Assembly (NCBI RefSeq): GCF_002015115.1
Contig: NZ_MUYA01000003.1
Coordinates: 1-64,000 of the forward strand
Length of the DNA: 64,000 nucleotides
Source of the DNA: Haemophilus paracuniculus
Lineage (GTDB): Bacteria > Pseudomonadota > Gammaproteobacteria > Enterobacterales > Pasteurellaceae
Direction of reading: 5' to 3'
The notes under the pieces are model-generated. The model ran no database searches, was not told where the DNA came from, and was given only the letters and a program-made list of their open reading frames with translations. A program made the translations under genes and the position numbers. Shown piece after piece: positions 27,449-35,768 of this stretch; positions within the stretch are counted from its first letter, which is position 1, and each line of letters opens with the position of its first letter.

Positions 27449-28636
27449 ATGACAGATAATCAACAAATTAAACAACTGGATAGCGATTTTATCGCCCAAA
27501 CTTACGGCAGATTTGAGCTCGCTCTTTCCCACGGTAAAGGGTGCGAAGTGTGGGATTTTGAGGGGAATAAATACCTTGATTTTACTAGCGGAATCGGCAC
27601 TAATAGCCTTGGTTGGGCGGACAATAATTGGCTTGAAGCGGTAACGGCACAAGCAGGTAAATTACAACATACGTCCAACCTGTTCTACACCGAACCTGCT
27701 GGGCGTTTGGCTCAAACCCTCGTCAATGCAAGCGGTCTGAAACGGGCGTTTTTCTGCAATAGCGGGGCGGAAGCCAACGAGGGCGTGATTAAAACCGCTC
27801 GCAAATATAGCTTCGACAAATATGGCGAAGGGCGAGCGACCGTATTAAGTTTGCAAAATTCCTTTCACGGACGAACGATTTCCACCCTCGCCGCCACGGG
27901 GCAAGCGGTGTTTCATCACTCTTTTTTCCCGTTCACACAAGGCTTTGAACACTTGCCTGCCAACGATCTCAACGCCCTTGCCGAACGCCTCAAAACAGGC
28001 GATGTGTGTGCGGTAATGTTGGAAGTTGTGCAGGGTGAGGGCGGCGTTTGTGCCTTATCGCCTGAATATCTGCACGGGGTGCAAGCCTTGTGTGCCGAGC
28101 AAGATATTTTGTTGGCGATTGATGAAGTGCAAACGGGGATTGGTCGCACGGGAACGTTGTTCGCTTATCAACAATTTGGCTTAAAACCCGACCTCGTTTC
28201 CCTCGCCAAAGGCTTAGGCGGCGGCTTGCCGATTGGGGCGTTTTTGTTGGGCGAAAAATGCCAAACCACCCTCGGCAAAAGCGATCACGGCTCAACCTAC
28301 GGCGGAAACCCTGTCTGCTGTGCGGCGGCAAATGCAGTGTTGGCAAAATTAGATGAAACCTTTCTTGCGGAAGTCAAACGCAAAGGCGAAAAATTACGCA
28401 CCGCCTTGCTCGCTTTACCCAAAGTGAAAAGCGTCAGCGGATTAGGCTTGATGATCGGGGTGGAATTTGAGGACGGCACCACCGCCAGCGAAGTGGTCGC
28501 CAACGCAATGGCACAAGGGGTGCTCACCCTCACGGCAAAATCCAAATTACGCCTCTTGCCACCACTGATTATTTCAGACGAACAGATCGACCACGCTATC
28601 GCTGTGTTAAAATCGGTGCTAAATTCAGCGAATTAA
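27449..28636 (+). CDS. argD: Acetylornithine aminotransferase
   Basis: A 395-residue PLP enzyme of class III. The lysine that binds PLP is in LVSLAKGLGGGLPIGAFL, with the PLP aspartate in LLAIDEVQTGIGRTG and the phosphate-binding motif FCNSGAEANEGVIKTAR. It makes N-acetylornithine; E. coli ArgD also serves lysine synthesis. It completes the argCBD operon. The next step, deacetylation by ArgE, is encoded at the right edge of the window. Confidence 0.95.
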   Translation: MTDNQQIKQLDSDFIAQTYGRFELALSHGKGCEVWDFEGNKYLDFTSGIGTNSLGWADNNWLEAVTAQAGKLQHTSNLFYTEPAGRLAQTLVNASGLKRAFFCNSGAEANEGVIKTARKYSFDKYGEGRATVLSLQNSFHGRTISTLAATGQAVFHHSFFPFTQGFEHLPANDLNALAERLKTGDVCAVMLEVVQGEGGVCALSPEYLHGVQALCAEQDILLAIDEVQTGIGRTGTLFAYQQFGLKPDLVSLAKGLGGGLPIGAFLLGEKCQTTLGKSDHGSTYGGNPVCCAAANAVLAKLDETFLAEVKRKGEKLRTALLALPKVKSVSGLGLMIGVEFEDGTTASEVVANAMAQGVLTLTAKSKLRLLPPLIISDEQIDHAIAVLKSVLNSAN

Positions 28637-28660
28637 CCTTGAATTAGTTGTGGGATTTAA

Positions 28661-28703
28661 ACAGGATTTTCGGTATCATAGTGCCAAAATCCTGTTTTAT
28701 TTT
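28661..28703 (+). terminator. Terminator of argCBD
   Basis: ACAGGATTTT / AAAATCCTGT, a perfect 10-bp stem with a 15-base loop, followed by TTTATTTT. Confidence 0.75.
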
Positions 28704-28722
28704 GGATTGCAAGCGGTGTGAT

Positions 28723-28832
28723 CTGCCCCCGTTACGGGGGAAGTACCACCGAAAGGTGGGGTAGGGGGCAACAAGCGGTTAGCCCCCTTCGGTTTCGCTA
28801 CGCTCAACCACTTCCCCCGCCAGCGGGGGCAG
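28723..28832. repeat. GC-rich intergenic palindromic element, copy 3
   Basis: CTGCCCCCGTTACGGGGGAAG, then TACCACCGAAAGGTGGGGTAGGGGGC, an uptake core (ACAAGCGGTT), then GCCCCCTTCGGTTTCG and a second hairpin CTTCCCCCGC / GCGGGGGCAG. The left half is in inverted order relative to copy 2, as if two elements abut around the uptake signal. Confidence 0.75.
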
Positions 28833-28866
28833 ATTTTAATCAATAACTAAACAACAAGGAAATCCT

Positions 28867-29367
28867 ATGCTACAACAAGCAATCATTGACAAGCTCAATG
28901 AACAAATCAACCTTGAATTTTATTCTTCCAACGTCTATTTGCAGATGAGTGCGTGGTGCTCGGCGAATGGTTTTGAAGGGGCGGCGAAGTTCCTACTTCG
29001 CCACGCAGACGAAGAATTAGAGCATATGCAAAAATTGTTCGACTACGTTTGCGAAACAGGGGCGTTGCCGATTTTAGGCAAAATTGAAGCCCCTCGCAAA
29101 GCGTACGGCTCGCTCAAAGAGCTGTTTGAAATTGTGCTGGCTCACGAAAAACACGTTACCGACAAAATCAACGAACTCGTTGAAGTTACCTTTGCCGCCA
29201 AAGACTATTCCACCTTCAACTTCTTGCAATGGTATGTCGCCGAACAGCACGAAGAAGAAAAATTATTTGGCGAAATTATGGACAAATTTACCCTCGTGGG
29301 CGAGGGCGGAAAATCCCTCTATTTCGTGGACAAAGATCTTGAAAACCTCGATCAAGGAGCTGAATAA
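28867..29367 (+). CDS. ftnA: Non-haem ferritin, first of a tandem pair
   Basis: A 166-residue ferritin subunit that stores iron as a 24-mer. The four-helix ferroxidase ligands are visible as [16 protein letters not shown] (Glu17), [14 protein letters not shown] (Glu50 and His53 region) and the later [15 protein letters not shown]. The stop overlaps the start of the second ferritin gene by one base, so the two are co-translated and may form mixed shells. A good AAGGAA ribosome-binding site precedes it. No Fur box could be confirmed upstream, where a repeat element lies. Confidence 0.95.
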   Translation: MLQQAIIDKLNEQINLEFYSSNVYLQMSAWCSANGFEGAAKFLLRHADEELEHMQKLFDYVCETGALPILGKIEAPRKAYGSLKELFEIVLAHEKHVTDKINELVEVTFAAKDYSTFNFLQWYVAEQHEEEKLFGEIMDKFTLVGEGGKSLYFVDKDLENLDQGAE

Positions 29368-29867
29368 TGTTATCGCAAAATATCGTCAAATCACTCAACG
29401 ACCAACTCAACCTCGAATTTTATTCGTCTAACGTTTACCTGCAAATGTCGGCGTGGGCGGATAACAACGGCTTCGCAGGGGCGGCGAAATTCCTCAAAGC
29501 CCACGCCACCGAAGAAATGGAACATATGCGTCGCCTGTTTACCTACCTCAATGAAACAGGTGCGTTAGCCGAAATCGGTGCGATTGAAGCCCCAAAAGCG
29601 GACTACGCCAGCCTCAGACAGCTGTTTGAAATTGTGTTTGAACATGAAAAACACGTTACCGCCAAAATCAACGAATTAGTCGAAATGACCTTCGCCCAAA
29701 AAGATTATTCTTCGTTCAACTTCCTACAATGGTACGTTGCCGAACAACACGAAGAAGAACGCTTATTCAAAACCATTTTGGATAAATTCAATCTACTCGG
29801 CGAAGACGGCAAAGCCTTATACTATATCGACAAAGATCTCGAAAAATTAGCGGAAACGTCGCACTAA
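29367..29867 (+). CDS. ftnB: Non-haem ferritin, second of a tandem pair
   Basis: A 166-residue ferritin closely similar to its upstream neighbour (both start with ...[17 protein letters not shown] and share [15 protein letters not shown]), which indicates an old tandem duplication. Ferroxidase ligands are retained in both copies ([19 protein letters not shown]), so neither copy is obviously a degenerate light chain. Haemophilus influenzae has a comparable pair. It ends in an uptake-signal terminator. Confidence 0.95.
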   Translation: MLSQNIVKSLNDQLNLEFYSSNVYLQMSAWADNNGFAGAAKFLKAHATEEMEHMRRLFTYLNETGALAEIGAIEAPKADYASLRQLFEIVFEHEKHVTAKINELVEMTFAQKDYSSFNFLQWYVAEQHEEERLFKTILDKFNLLGEDGKALYYIDKDLEKLAETSH

Positions 29868-29878
29868 TAAAAAACTTC

Positions 29879-29930
29879 ACAAGCGGTCAGATCAGCAAAA
29901 ATTTCCCTGATCTGACCGCTTGTTTTTTCT
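29879..29930 (+). terminator. Terminator made from two inverted uptake signals
   Basis: ACAAGCGGTCAGATCAG and its exact complement CTGATCTGACCGCTTGT form a 17-bp stem around an 11-base loop, followed by TTTTTT. It ends the ferritin operon. Confidence 0.9.
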
Positions 29931-30030
29931 GCTTGAAATTTAACGCAACCGTTTGCTTTTTGGCGTAAGTTAAGCGAAAATTCGCCCCTCAAATTTTTCC
30001 TTGATTTTCCTTTCTTTTTTGAGGTTTTTT

Positions 30031-31335
30031 ATGTCTTTATTTCAGCTTGAAGAACGTGGTTCTTCGGTGCGTCAAGAAGTGGTGGCAGGTTTAACCACCT
30101 TTTTGGCGATGGTTTATTCGGTAATTGTTGTGCCGAGTATGTTGAGCAACGCAGGTTTCCCTGCGGAATCGGTGTTTATCGCCACCTGTTTGGTGGCAGG
30201 GCTTGGCTCGATTTTAATCGGTTTATGGGCGAACGTGCCAATGGCGATTGGCTGTGCGATTTCGCTTACCGCCTTTACTGCATTCAGCCTCGTGCTAGGG
30301 CAGGGCATTTCCATTCCTGTCGCACTCGGGGCGATTTTCCTAATGGGCGTGATTTTTACCCTTGTGTCCGTAACGGGCGTGCGTAGCTGGATTTTGCGTA
30401 ACCTACCGTCTAGCATTGCCCACGGGGCAGGGATCGGCATCGGCTTATTCCTACTGTTGATTGCGGCAAACGGCGTGGGCTTGGTGGTGAGCAACACCGC
30501 TGGGTTGCCGGTGAAAATGGGCGAATTTATGTCGTTCCCTGTGATTATGTCGTTGCTCGGCTTGGTGGCGATTATCGGCTTGGAACGCTTGAAAGTGAAA
30601 GGCAGCATTTTATGGGTGATTATTGCGATCACGATTGTCGGCTTGATTTTCGACCCGAACGTGAAATTCGGCGGTCAAATCTTCAAATTACCGAGCTTCG
30701 GCGAAAATTCCCAACTGTTCAACCTTGATATTATGGGGGCGTTGAACACCGCCATTTTGCCCGTGGTTTTTGCCCTTGTGATGACCGCTATTTTTGACGC
30801 AACAGGCACTATCCGTGCGGTGGCAGGTCAAGCGAATTTGTTAGACAAAGACGGTCAAATCATCAACGGCGGACGTGCTTTAACCTCGGATTCGGTCAGT
30901 AGCATTCTCTCGGGCTTATTCGGCACAGCCCCTGCGGCGGTTTATATTGAATCAGCGGCAGGTACGGCAGTCGGTGGCAAAACAGGTTTAACCGCTGTGG
31001 TGGTGGGCGTGTTGTTCCTCGTGGTGCTGTTCTTCCAACCCCTCGCGTTCTTAGTACCAGGTTACGCCACCGCTCCAGCGTTAATGTATGTCGGCTTGTT
31101 GATGTTGAGCAACGTGTCAAAACTCGACTTTGACGATTTTATCGGGGCAATGTCGGGCTTGGTGTGTGCGGTGTTTATCGTACTAACGTCCAACATCGTC
31201 ACGGGCATTATGCTTGGCTTCGCCACCCTCGTGCTTGGTCGGATCGTGGCAGGCGAGTTCAAGAAATTGAACCTCGGCACGGTCGTGATTGCGGTGGTGC
31301 TGGTCGCTTTCTATGCTTTTGGTTGGGCGATCTAA
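30031..31335 (+). CDS. ghxP: AzgA-type purine permease, guanine/hypoxanthine-like
   Basis: A 434-residue membrane transporter with about 12-14 helices. The ATG at 30031 ([12 protein letters not shown]) has GAGG at a suitable distance; ten extra in-frame codons upstream have none. The motifs [47 protein letters not shown] and [24 protein letters not shown] match the enteric guanine/hypoxanthine branch better than the adenine one. Substrate assignment is by resemblance. It is a single gene between two uptake-signal terminators. Confidence 0.82.
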   Translation: MSLFQLEERGSSVRQEVVAGLTTFLAMVYSVIVVPSMLSNAGFPAESVFIATCLVAGLGSILIGLWANVPMAIGCAISLTAFTAFSLVLGQGISIPVALGAIFLMGVIFTLVSVTGVRSWILRNLPSSIAHGAGIGIGLFLLLIAANGVGLVVSNTAGLPVKMGEFMSFPVIMSLLGLVAIIGLERLKVKGSILWVIIAITIVGLIFDPNVKFGGQIFKLPSFGENSQLFNLDIMGALNTAILPVVFALVMTAIFDATGTIRAVAGQANLLDKDGQIINGGRALTSDSVSSILSGLFGTAPAAVYIESAAGTAVGGKTGLTAVVVGVLFLVVLFFQPLAFLVPGYATAPALMYVGLLMLSNVSKLDFDDFIGAMSGLVCAVFIVLTSNIVTGIMLGFATLVLGRIVAGEFKKLNLGTVVIAVVLVAFYAFGWAI

Positions 31336-31351
31336 TTTTTAAACCTTAAAA

Positions 31352-31394
31352 CAAGGGGGTAGATTCTTGAAATTTTTCAGAATCTACCCCCTTG
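31352..31394. terminator. Bidirectional terminator built from the variant uptake-like word
   Basis: CAAGGGGGTAGATTCT and AGAATCTACCCCCTTG form a perfect 16-bp stem around TGAAATTTTTC. It lies between the convergent permease and rdgC genes. The half-sites resemble the AAGGGGTAGGATT variant rather than AAGCGGT. Confidence 0.85.
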
Positions 31395-31410
31395 CATTTG
31401 GGCTATCGGA

Positions 31411-32316
31411 TTATTGCCCTTTGATTCCCCCAAATTCTTCGCTCAATTTAGCGGTAAACAGGCGAAGTTCTTCGGTCATTAGTAAGAAATCGGCATCGAA
31501 CCGTTGAGCCACATCTTCTTTGAGAATATCATCATTTTTCTCTCGCACTTCATCGGCAAATTTTAGGCGTGAGAATGTGCCGTCCTCATTTAACATCAGT
31601 GAGAAATGGCTTTCCCAATCCAAGCCGAGCTTGGTGATTTGCTTGCCTGCGGACAGATGCCCGATCATTTCCTCACTTTCCAGATCTTGCCGTTTACAAC
31701 GGATCACACTGTCCGTCTCGAACGATTTTAATTCTGCTTCTTCCAACAAATTCAACCAACTTGGGGTATGCCCTTTGGCGATCCACGCCGTCATCACTTC
31801 GCTTGGCGACAAATTAAACGCCAACGGCACAACAGGCAACGAGCCTAAGGTTTTGCGTAACAGGGCGAGGGTGTCTTCCGCCCGTTTGGACGAAGCACTA
31901 TCCACATAAATCAACTGATTTTCCAAATCCAACCAAAGGGCGGTGAATTGATGCTTACTGAACGCACGCGGTAACAACATCGCCACCACATCATCTTTAA
32001 TCGCCTGTTTTTCGATCTTTTTCAGCTTGCGAGCCTCTTTCTGTTCAAGGGCTTCAATGCGAGACTCACTCTCTTTTTTGACCACATTGGCGGGCAGGAT
32101 TTTTTCCTCTTTGTGCGACACCAACAAAAACTGCTTGCCCTGCGAAAAGTGCAACAATTCGCTGGTGGCAAGGGGTTCGTTCCAGCCAAATTTACTCATA
32201 TCGCTCTGCTGGCAAGGGTGGAATCTGGTGGCTTGCAGTTGTTGATCGAGTTCCTCACTGCTCAAAGAAAGGGGGCTAGTGAGGCGGTAAATCATCACAT
32301 TTTTAAACCAAAACAT
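31411..32316 (-). CDS. rdgC: Recombination-associated protein RdgC
   Basis: A 301-residue DNA-binding ring protein that modulates RecA-dependent recombination. It begins with the conserved MFWFKNVMIYRL and shows FHPCQQSDMSKFGW and LPRAFSKHQFTALWLD, diagnostic of RdgC. Length is typical. It is divergent from proC with a short shared upstream region. Confidence 0.96.
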   Translation of the reverse strand: MFWFKNVMIYRLTSPLSLSSEELDQQLQATRFHPCQQSDMSKFGWNEPLATSELLHFSQGKQFLLVSHKEEKILPANVVKKESESRIEALEQKEARKLKKIEKQAIKDDVVAMLLPRAFSKHQFTALWLDLENQLIYVDSASSKRAEDTLALLRKTLGSLPVVPLAFNLSPSEVMTAWIAKGHTPSWLNLLEEAELKSFETDSVIRCKRQDLESEEMIGHLSAGKQITKLGLDWESHFSLMLNEDGTFSRLKFADEVREKNDDILKEDVAQRFDADFLLMTEELRLFTAKLSEEFGGIKGQ

Positions 32317-32386
32317 ATCAAAAAGTCCTATTTAGGGTAGAATGTGCCTATTTTACCGAAGATAAGCGATAAAAGGGGAAAACTTT

Positions 32387-33205
32387 ATGCAACAGAAAAA
32401 AATCGCCTTTATTGGGGCGGGCAATATGGCGATGGCGATCATTTTAGGGCTGGTAAAAAGTGGCTACCCAACTGCTCAACTGGCGGCGTGCAATAAGAGC
32501 AATCAAGCTCGCCGTGCGGAATTGGGGGCGATGGGGATTGCGGTCAATTTGAGCAATCGTGAGGCGGTGGAATGGGCGGACGTGGTCATTTTGGCGGTCA
32601 AACCGCAGATGATGGCGGATGTTTGTGCCGAATTTGCCGATTTGGATTTAAGCTCAAAGTGGATCATTTCGGTGGCAGCAGGGATTTCGGTGGATCGTTT
32701 GTCGCAAATTTTGCCAACTGCTACCCAGATTATCCGCACAATGCCGAACACGCCTGCCTTGATCGGTGAGGGAATGACGGGGCTATTTGCAAAAAAATCC
32801 GTTGATCCGGCCGCTTGCGAGTTCGCTCAATCGCTGTTGTCGGCGGTGGGCAAATGTTACTGGGTTGAGCAAGAACCTCAGCTCAATCAGATTATTGCGA
32901 TTACGGGGTCGAGCCCTGCCTATTTTTTCCGCTTTATGGAAGCGATGCAACAGAGTGCGAACAAAATGGGATTTAGCGAGGCGGACGCTCGCCAACTGGT
33001 GCAATCGGTGGCGGTCGGGGCGGCTCAAATGGTGGTGGCGAACCCTAATTTGTCTTTGGCGACTTTACGCGAAAATGTAACCTCAAAAGGTGGCACAACA
33101 GCGGCGGCGTTGGCGGTGTTTGAGCAGGCGAAATTGGCGGAAACCGTTGAAAACGCAATGGCGGCAGCTATCGCAAGGGCGGAGGAAATGGAGCGTTCCT
33201 TATGA
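32387..33205 (+). CDS. proC: Pyrroline-5-carboxylate reductase
   Basis: A 272-residue NAD(P)H enzyme for the last step of proline synthesis. The Rossmann motif is IAFIGAGNMAMAIILGL, and the substrate region RTMPNTPALIGEGMTG and the C-terminal TSKGGTTAAALAVF are conserved. Start ATG has AAGGGGAAAA upstream. Its stop overlaps the start of the MFS transporter gene by four bases. Confidence 0.97.
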   Translation: MQQKKIAFIGAGNMAMAIILGLVKSGYPTAQLAACNKSNQARRAELGAMGIAVNLSNREAVEWADVVILAVKPQMMADVCAEFADLDLSSKWIISVAAGISVDRLSQILPTATQIIRTMPNTPALIGEGMTGLFAKKSVDPAACEFAQSLLSAVGKCYWVEQEPQLNQIIAITGSSPAYFFRFMEAMQQSANKMGFSEADARQLVQSVAVGAAQMVVANPNLSLATLRENVTSKGGTTAAALAVFEQAKLAETVENAMAAAIARAEEMERSL

Positions 33206-34365
33206 TCAAACTCACGCCATTCCAATGGTCGTCCTTTAACTTTTTCGGCTTTTTTTGTGCTTACGGCGTGTTGTTGCCGTTCTTTCCCGTTTGGTTGAGC
33301 CAGCAAGGGTATAGCACCGAAACGATCAGCTTGCTGATCGCCCTTGGCTATCTGTTCCGCTTTTTTGGGGGAATGTTACTCTCGCAACGGATTAAAGATT
33401 CCGCCCAACTGATTCCGTTCACTCGCTTTTTAGCGTGGTTTACCATTGCGATTTTGCTCGGCGTGATGTGGGCAGGCGGTCAGTTTTGGCTGTTGTTGCC
33501 GATTTTGGGGCTTTTCCACATTATCAACGGCGGGGCGATGCCGATTAACGAAACCATTGCTTCAACGTGGCAACGAGAGGTGGGAATGGATTACGGCAAG
33601 GCTCGGCTGTTTGGCTCGGTGGCGTTTGTGGTTGGTTCGATTAGCACGGGCTACCTCGTCAGTTGGCTGGGTGAGCAGGCGATTGTTTGGATTATGGCGA
33701 GTTTTACCCTACTTCTTGCAAGTGGTCTGATGTTGCCCGTCAATCACCGTTTCGCCCCCTCGCAAACCAAGGCGAGCGACACCGCTCAACTCAGTTATTG
33801 GGAAATTTTCAAAGATCCGACCGCTTGCAGAATGTTGCTGGCGGTGTCGTTCGTGCAGGCAGGACACGCCGCCTACTATGCGTATAGCACCTTGCATTGG
33901 CAAGCGGCAGGCATTTCCACCCAAACGTCCAGCCTACTTTGGGGGGCGGCGGTGGTGGCGGAAATCGGGCTATTTTTCTTCGCTACCCGCCTGTTTACCA
34001 ATATCCGCATTTACCAACTGGTGCTGATCGGCACGCTCGGGGCGATGATCCGCTGGGCGATAATGGCGTCCACCACCAACGTGGCGATTTTGCTGTTCGC
34101 CCAACTGCTACACGCCCTCAGTTTCGGAATGACCCACTACGCAATGATCCGCTACATCGCCACCCAAGAAGCGAATAAAATCGCCAAACTGCAAGGGCTT
34201 TACTTCGGCTTGGCAAGCTGCGGCGTAATGGCATTATTCACCCTCTTTGCCGGCATCGCCTACAACATTTCCGCCGAAACCAGCTTCTGGCTAATGGTCG
34301 TGCTAGTCGTCCCTGCGATTTTCCTCACCCCGAAAGTGGTGGCTTCCAAGATTTCTTCGCAGTAG
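33202..34365 (+). CDS. hcaT: MFS transporter, HcaT-like
   Basis: A 387-residue 12-helix carrier resembling E. coli HcaT, predicted for 3-phenylpropionate-type acids. Similar stretches are the N-terminal FFCAYGVLLPFFPVWLSQQGYSTETISLLIALGYLFRFFGG, the MFS loop DYGKARLFGSVAFVVGS and HAAYYAYSTLHWQAAGIS. It is translationally coupled to proC (ATGA overlap). No aromatic-acid degradation genes are nearby, so the substrate is uncertain. Confidence 0.8.
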   Translation: MIKLTPFQWSSFNFFGFFCAYGVLLPFFPVWLSQQGYSTETISLLIALGYLFRFFGGMLLSQRIKDSAQLIPFTRFLAWFTIAILLGVMWAGGQFWLLLPILGLFHIINGGAMPINETIASTWQREVGMDYGKARLFGSVAFVVGSISTGYLVSWLGEQAIVWIMASFTLLLASGLMLPVNHRFAPSQTKASDTAQLSYWEIFKDPTACRMLLAVSFVQAGHAAYYAYSTLHWQAAGISTQTSSLLWGAAVVAEIGLFFFATRLFTNIRIYQLVLIGTLGAMIRWAIMASTTNVAILLFAQLLHALSFGMTHYAMIRYIATQEANKIAKLQGLYFGLASCGVMALFTLFAGIAYNISAETSFWLMVVLVVPAIFLTPKVVASKISSQ

Positions 34366-34410
34366 GCAAGCGGTGGGATTTGAGGAATTTTTCAAAGATG
34401 TTATTGATCA

Positions 34411-34562
34411 CCCCCTTCGGTCTCGCTACGCTCAACCACTTCCCCCGCAAGCGGGGGCAGATCAGCTAGTATCTTTCTAACGAGGGAAGATCTTAAAATT
34501 TCCGCAGAATAGATCTGCCCCCGCTTGCGGGGGAAGTCCCCTGCGAAGCAGGGGGTAGGGGG
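34411..34562. repeat. GC-rich intergenic palindromic element, copy 4
   Basis: CCCCCTTCGGTCTCGCTACG on the left and GTAGGGGG on the right, with hairpins CTTCCCCCGC / GCGGGGGCAG and CTGCCCCCGC / GCGGGGGAAG separated by about 60 bases bounded by AGATC and GATCT. The CCCTGCGAAGCAGGG stem of copy 1 is also present. Confidence 0.75.
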
Positions 34563-34610
34563 AAATTTTTTCAGAAATCTCACCCCTTGTAATACTTATT
34601 TAGACAATAA

Positions 34611-34635
34611 AAAACCGCCCATTTAGGCGGTTTTT
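34611..34635 (-). terminator. Terminator of the VirK/DUF535 gene
   Basis: AAACCGCC / GGCGGTTT with a 6-base loop and A/T runs on both sides. It lies just beyond the stop at 34657 on the minus strand. Confidence 0.8.
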
Positions 34636-34656
34636 TAGGCTTTTTCCTTAGGGAAT

Positions 34657-35550
34657 TTAGCCCATTCTATTCACAGCAATATGAGGAAAACAATCTTGAA
34701 TATCTTGCTGTAATTTTTCTAGCATTGCGTAGCGTTTGCGGTACATTGAACGTTTATTACTCGCAATTTCTTCTAAGGATTTTAATTGTAAGTCCGTTGG
34801 AATATGCCAATAATTGTCGTTTAATGTGGCATTATTTTCTTCCCAAAATTTATCATAATTAAATAATAATTTAGAACGATCATTCCAACGATATTTAGCT
34901 TGATTGGAATGAGGAATGCCGAATAATTCTAGATCAAATAATTGACTGATCTGTTTTGCCGCTATCACTAACATAAACATCGGTCTGATGCCGTGCATTT
35001 TTTTCGTTACCGTTTTCATTAGGGTAACAGCATTTTCTTCTTTTGAGCCTTGAATAGAAGAAATTAAAAGCTGTTTTGTATTTAAAAATGAAAAAGTGGC
35101 GTTATAAATAATTCTATTTTCATTATCTTTGAGATTGATTGCCCAAAAACCTTCCGTTGGGTCAATATCATTGATTGTTAAGCAAAGGCGTAAATCATCG
35201 GTCAGCGTAGAGAGTACAATCTCTTCATTATTCAATAATTTTAAACAAAGTGGTGTTGAAAATAATTTTTCCATTGTGTCAAAATTATTGATAATGGCTT
35301 CCAAACGTCGTTTTTTATTAAATGATTTATCGCAATAGATATTGAGCAATGCATTTAGTCTAAAATAATCTTGACGAAAGAGCAGTTTCCAATGGCGATG
35401 TTTTTCAAGATAGTTGACAAGCTGATCACATTGTGTGCAACACCATCTTTTCCGATATTGGTAACGAATATATTCTCGTAAAACTTTTATTTTACGTTTT
35501 TCATTATGAAGAAATTGATTAAAAGTTGGAAAAGTAAATTGTTGATCCAT
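34657..35550 (-). CDS. VirK/YbjX family (DUF535) protein
   Basis: A 297-residue protein of the DUF535/VirK family, linked in enteric pathogens to virulence factor export or envelope stress but of unknown activity. The ATG at 35550 is preferred because GAGGGG precedes it. Family-like sequence includes CLTINDIDPTEGFWAINLKD, LISSIQGSKEE, HGIRPMFMLVIAAKQI and the RYRWNDRS-like KYRWNDRSKLLFNYDKFW. Codon use is A/T-rich compared with the neighbours, which suggests horizontal acquisition. It is a monocistronic unit with its own terminator. Confidence 0.82.
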   Translation of the reverse strand: MDQQFTFPTFNQFLHNEKRKIKVLREYIRYQYRKRWCCTQCDQLVNYLEKHRHWKLLFRQDYFRLNALLNIYCDKSFNKKRRLEAIINNFDTMEKLFSTPLCLKLLNNEEIVLSTLTDDLRLCLTINDIDPTEGFWAINLKDNENRIIYNATFSFLNTKQLLISSIQGSKEENAVTLMKTVTKKMHGIRPMFMLVIAAKQISQLFDLELFGIPHSNQAKYRWNDRSKLLFNYDKFWEENNATLNDNYWHIPTDLQLKSLEEIASNKRSMYRKRYAMLEKLQQDIQDCFPHIAVNRMG

Positions 35551-35713
35551 TTTTCCCCTCAATTAAAAATTTATAAGATGTTGTATTGAACCAGTGAGTT
35601 AAAACAAAATTACCGACTATTTTAGCACAATAACCACAAATTAAATATGGTGTTGTGAGTTTTTTGTGAGCATTTAAAAGGTTAGCAAAGAAAGGTGGAT
35701 TTGAAATAATTAA

Positions 35714-35735
35714 AGGGCAGACAAAAGTCTGCCCT
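35714..35735 (-). terminator. Terminator of selD-ubiH
   Basis: AGGGCAGAC / GTCTGCCCT with an AAAA loop; on the minus strand a T-rich stretch follows. Confidence 0.75.
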
Positions 35736-35768
35736 AATATCAGAGAAGAATGAGTAGATAAGTTATTA

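Larger units (their letters stand above)
34366..34656. other. Repeat-filled gap between the HcaT-like gene and the VirK-like gene
   Basis: About 290 bases without a gene: an uptake signal at 34367 (GCAAGCGGTGGGATTT), a full GC-rich palindromic element (34411-34562), the variant CACCCCTTGTAA, and a terminator. Confidence 0.7.

Noticed and set aside
25397-34562. Repeated GC-rich palindromes considered as a CRISPR array
   Set aside because: The copies are scattered over kilobases, vary in structure and are not regularly spaced with spacers; no cas genes are present.
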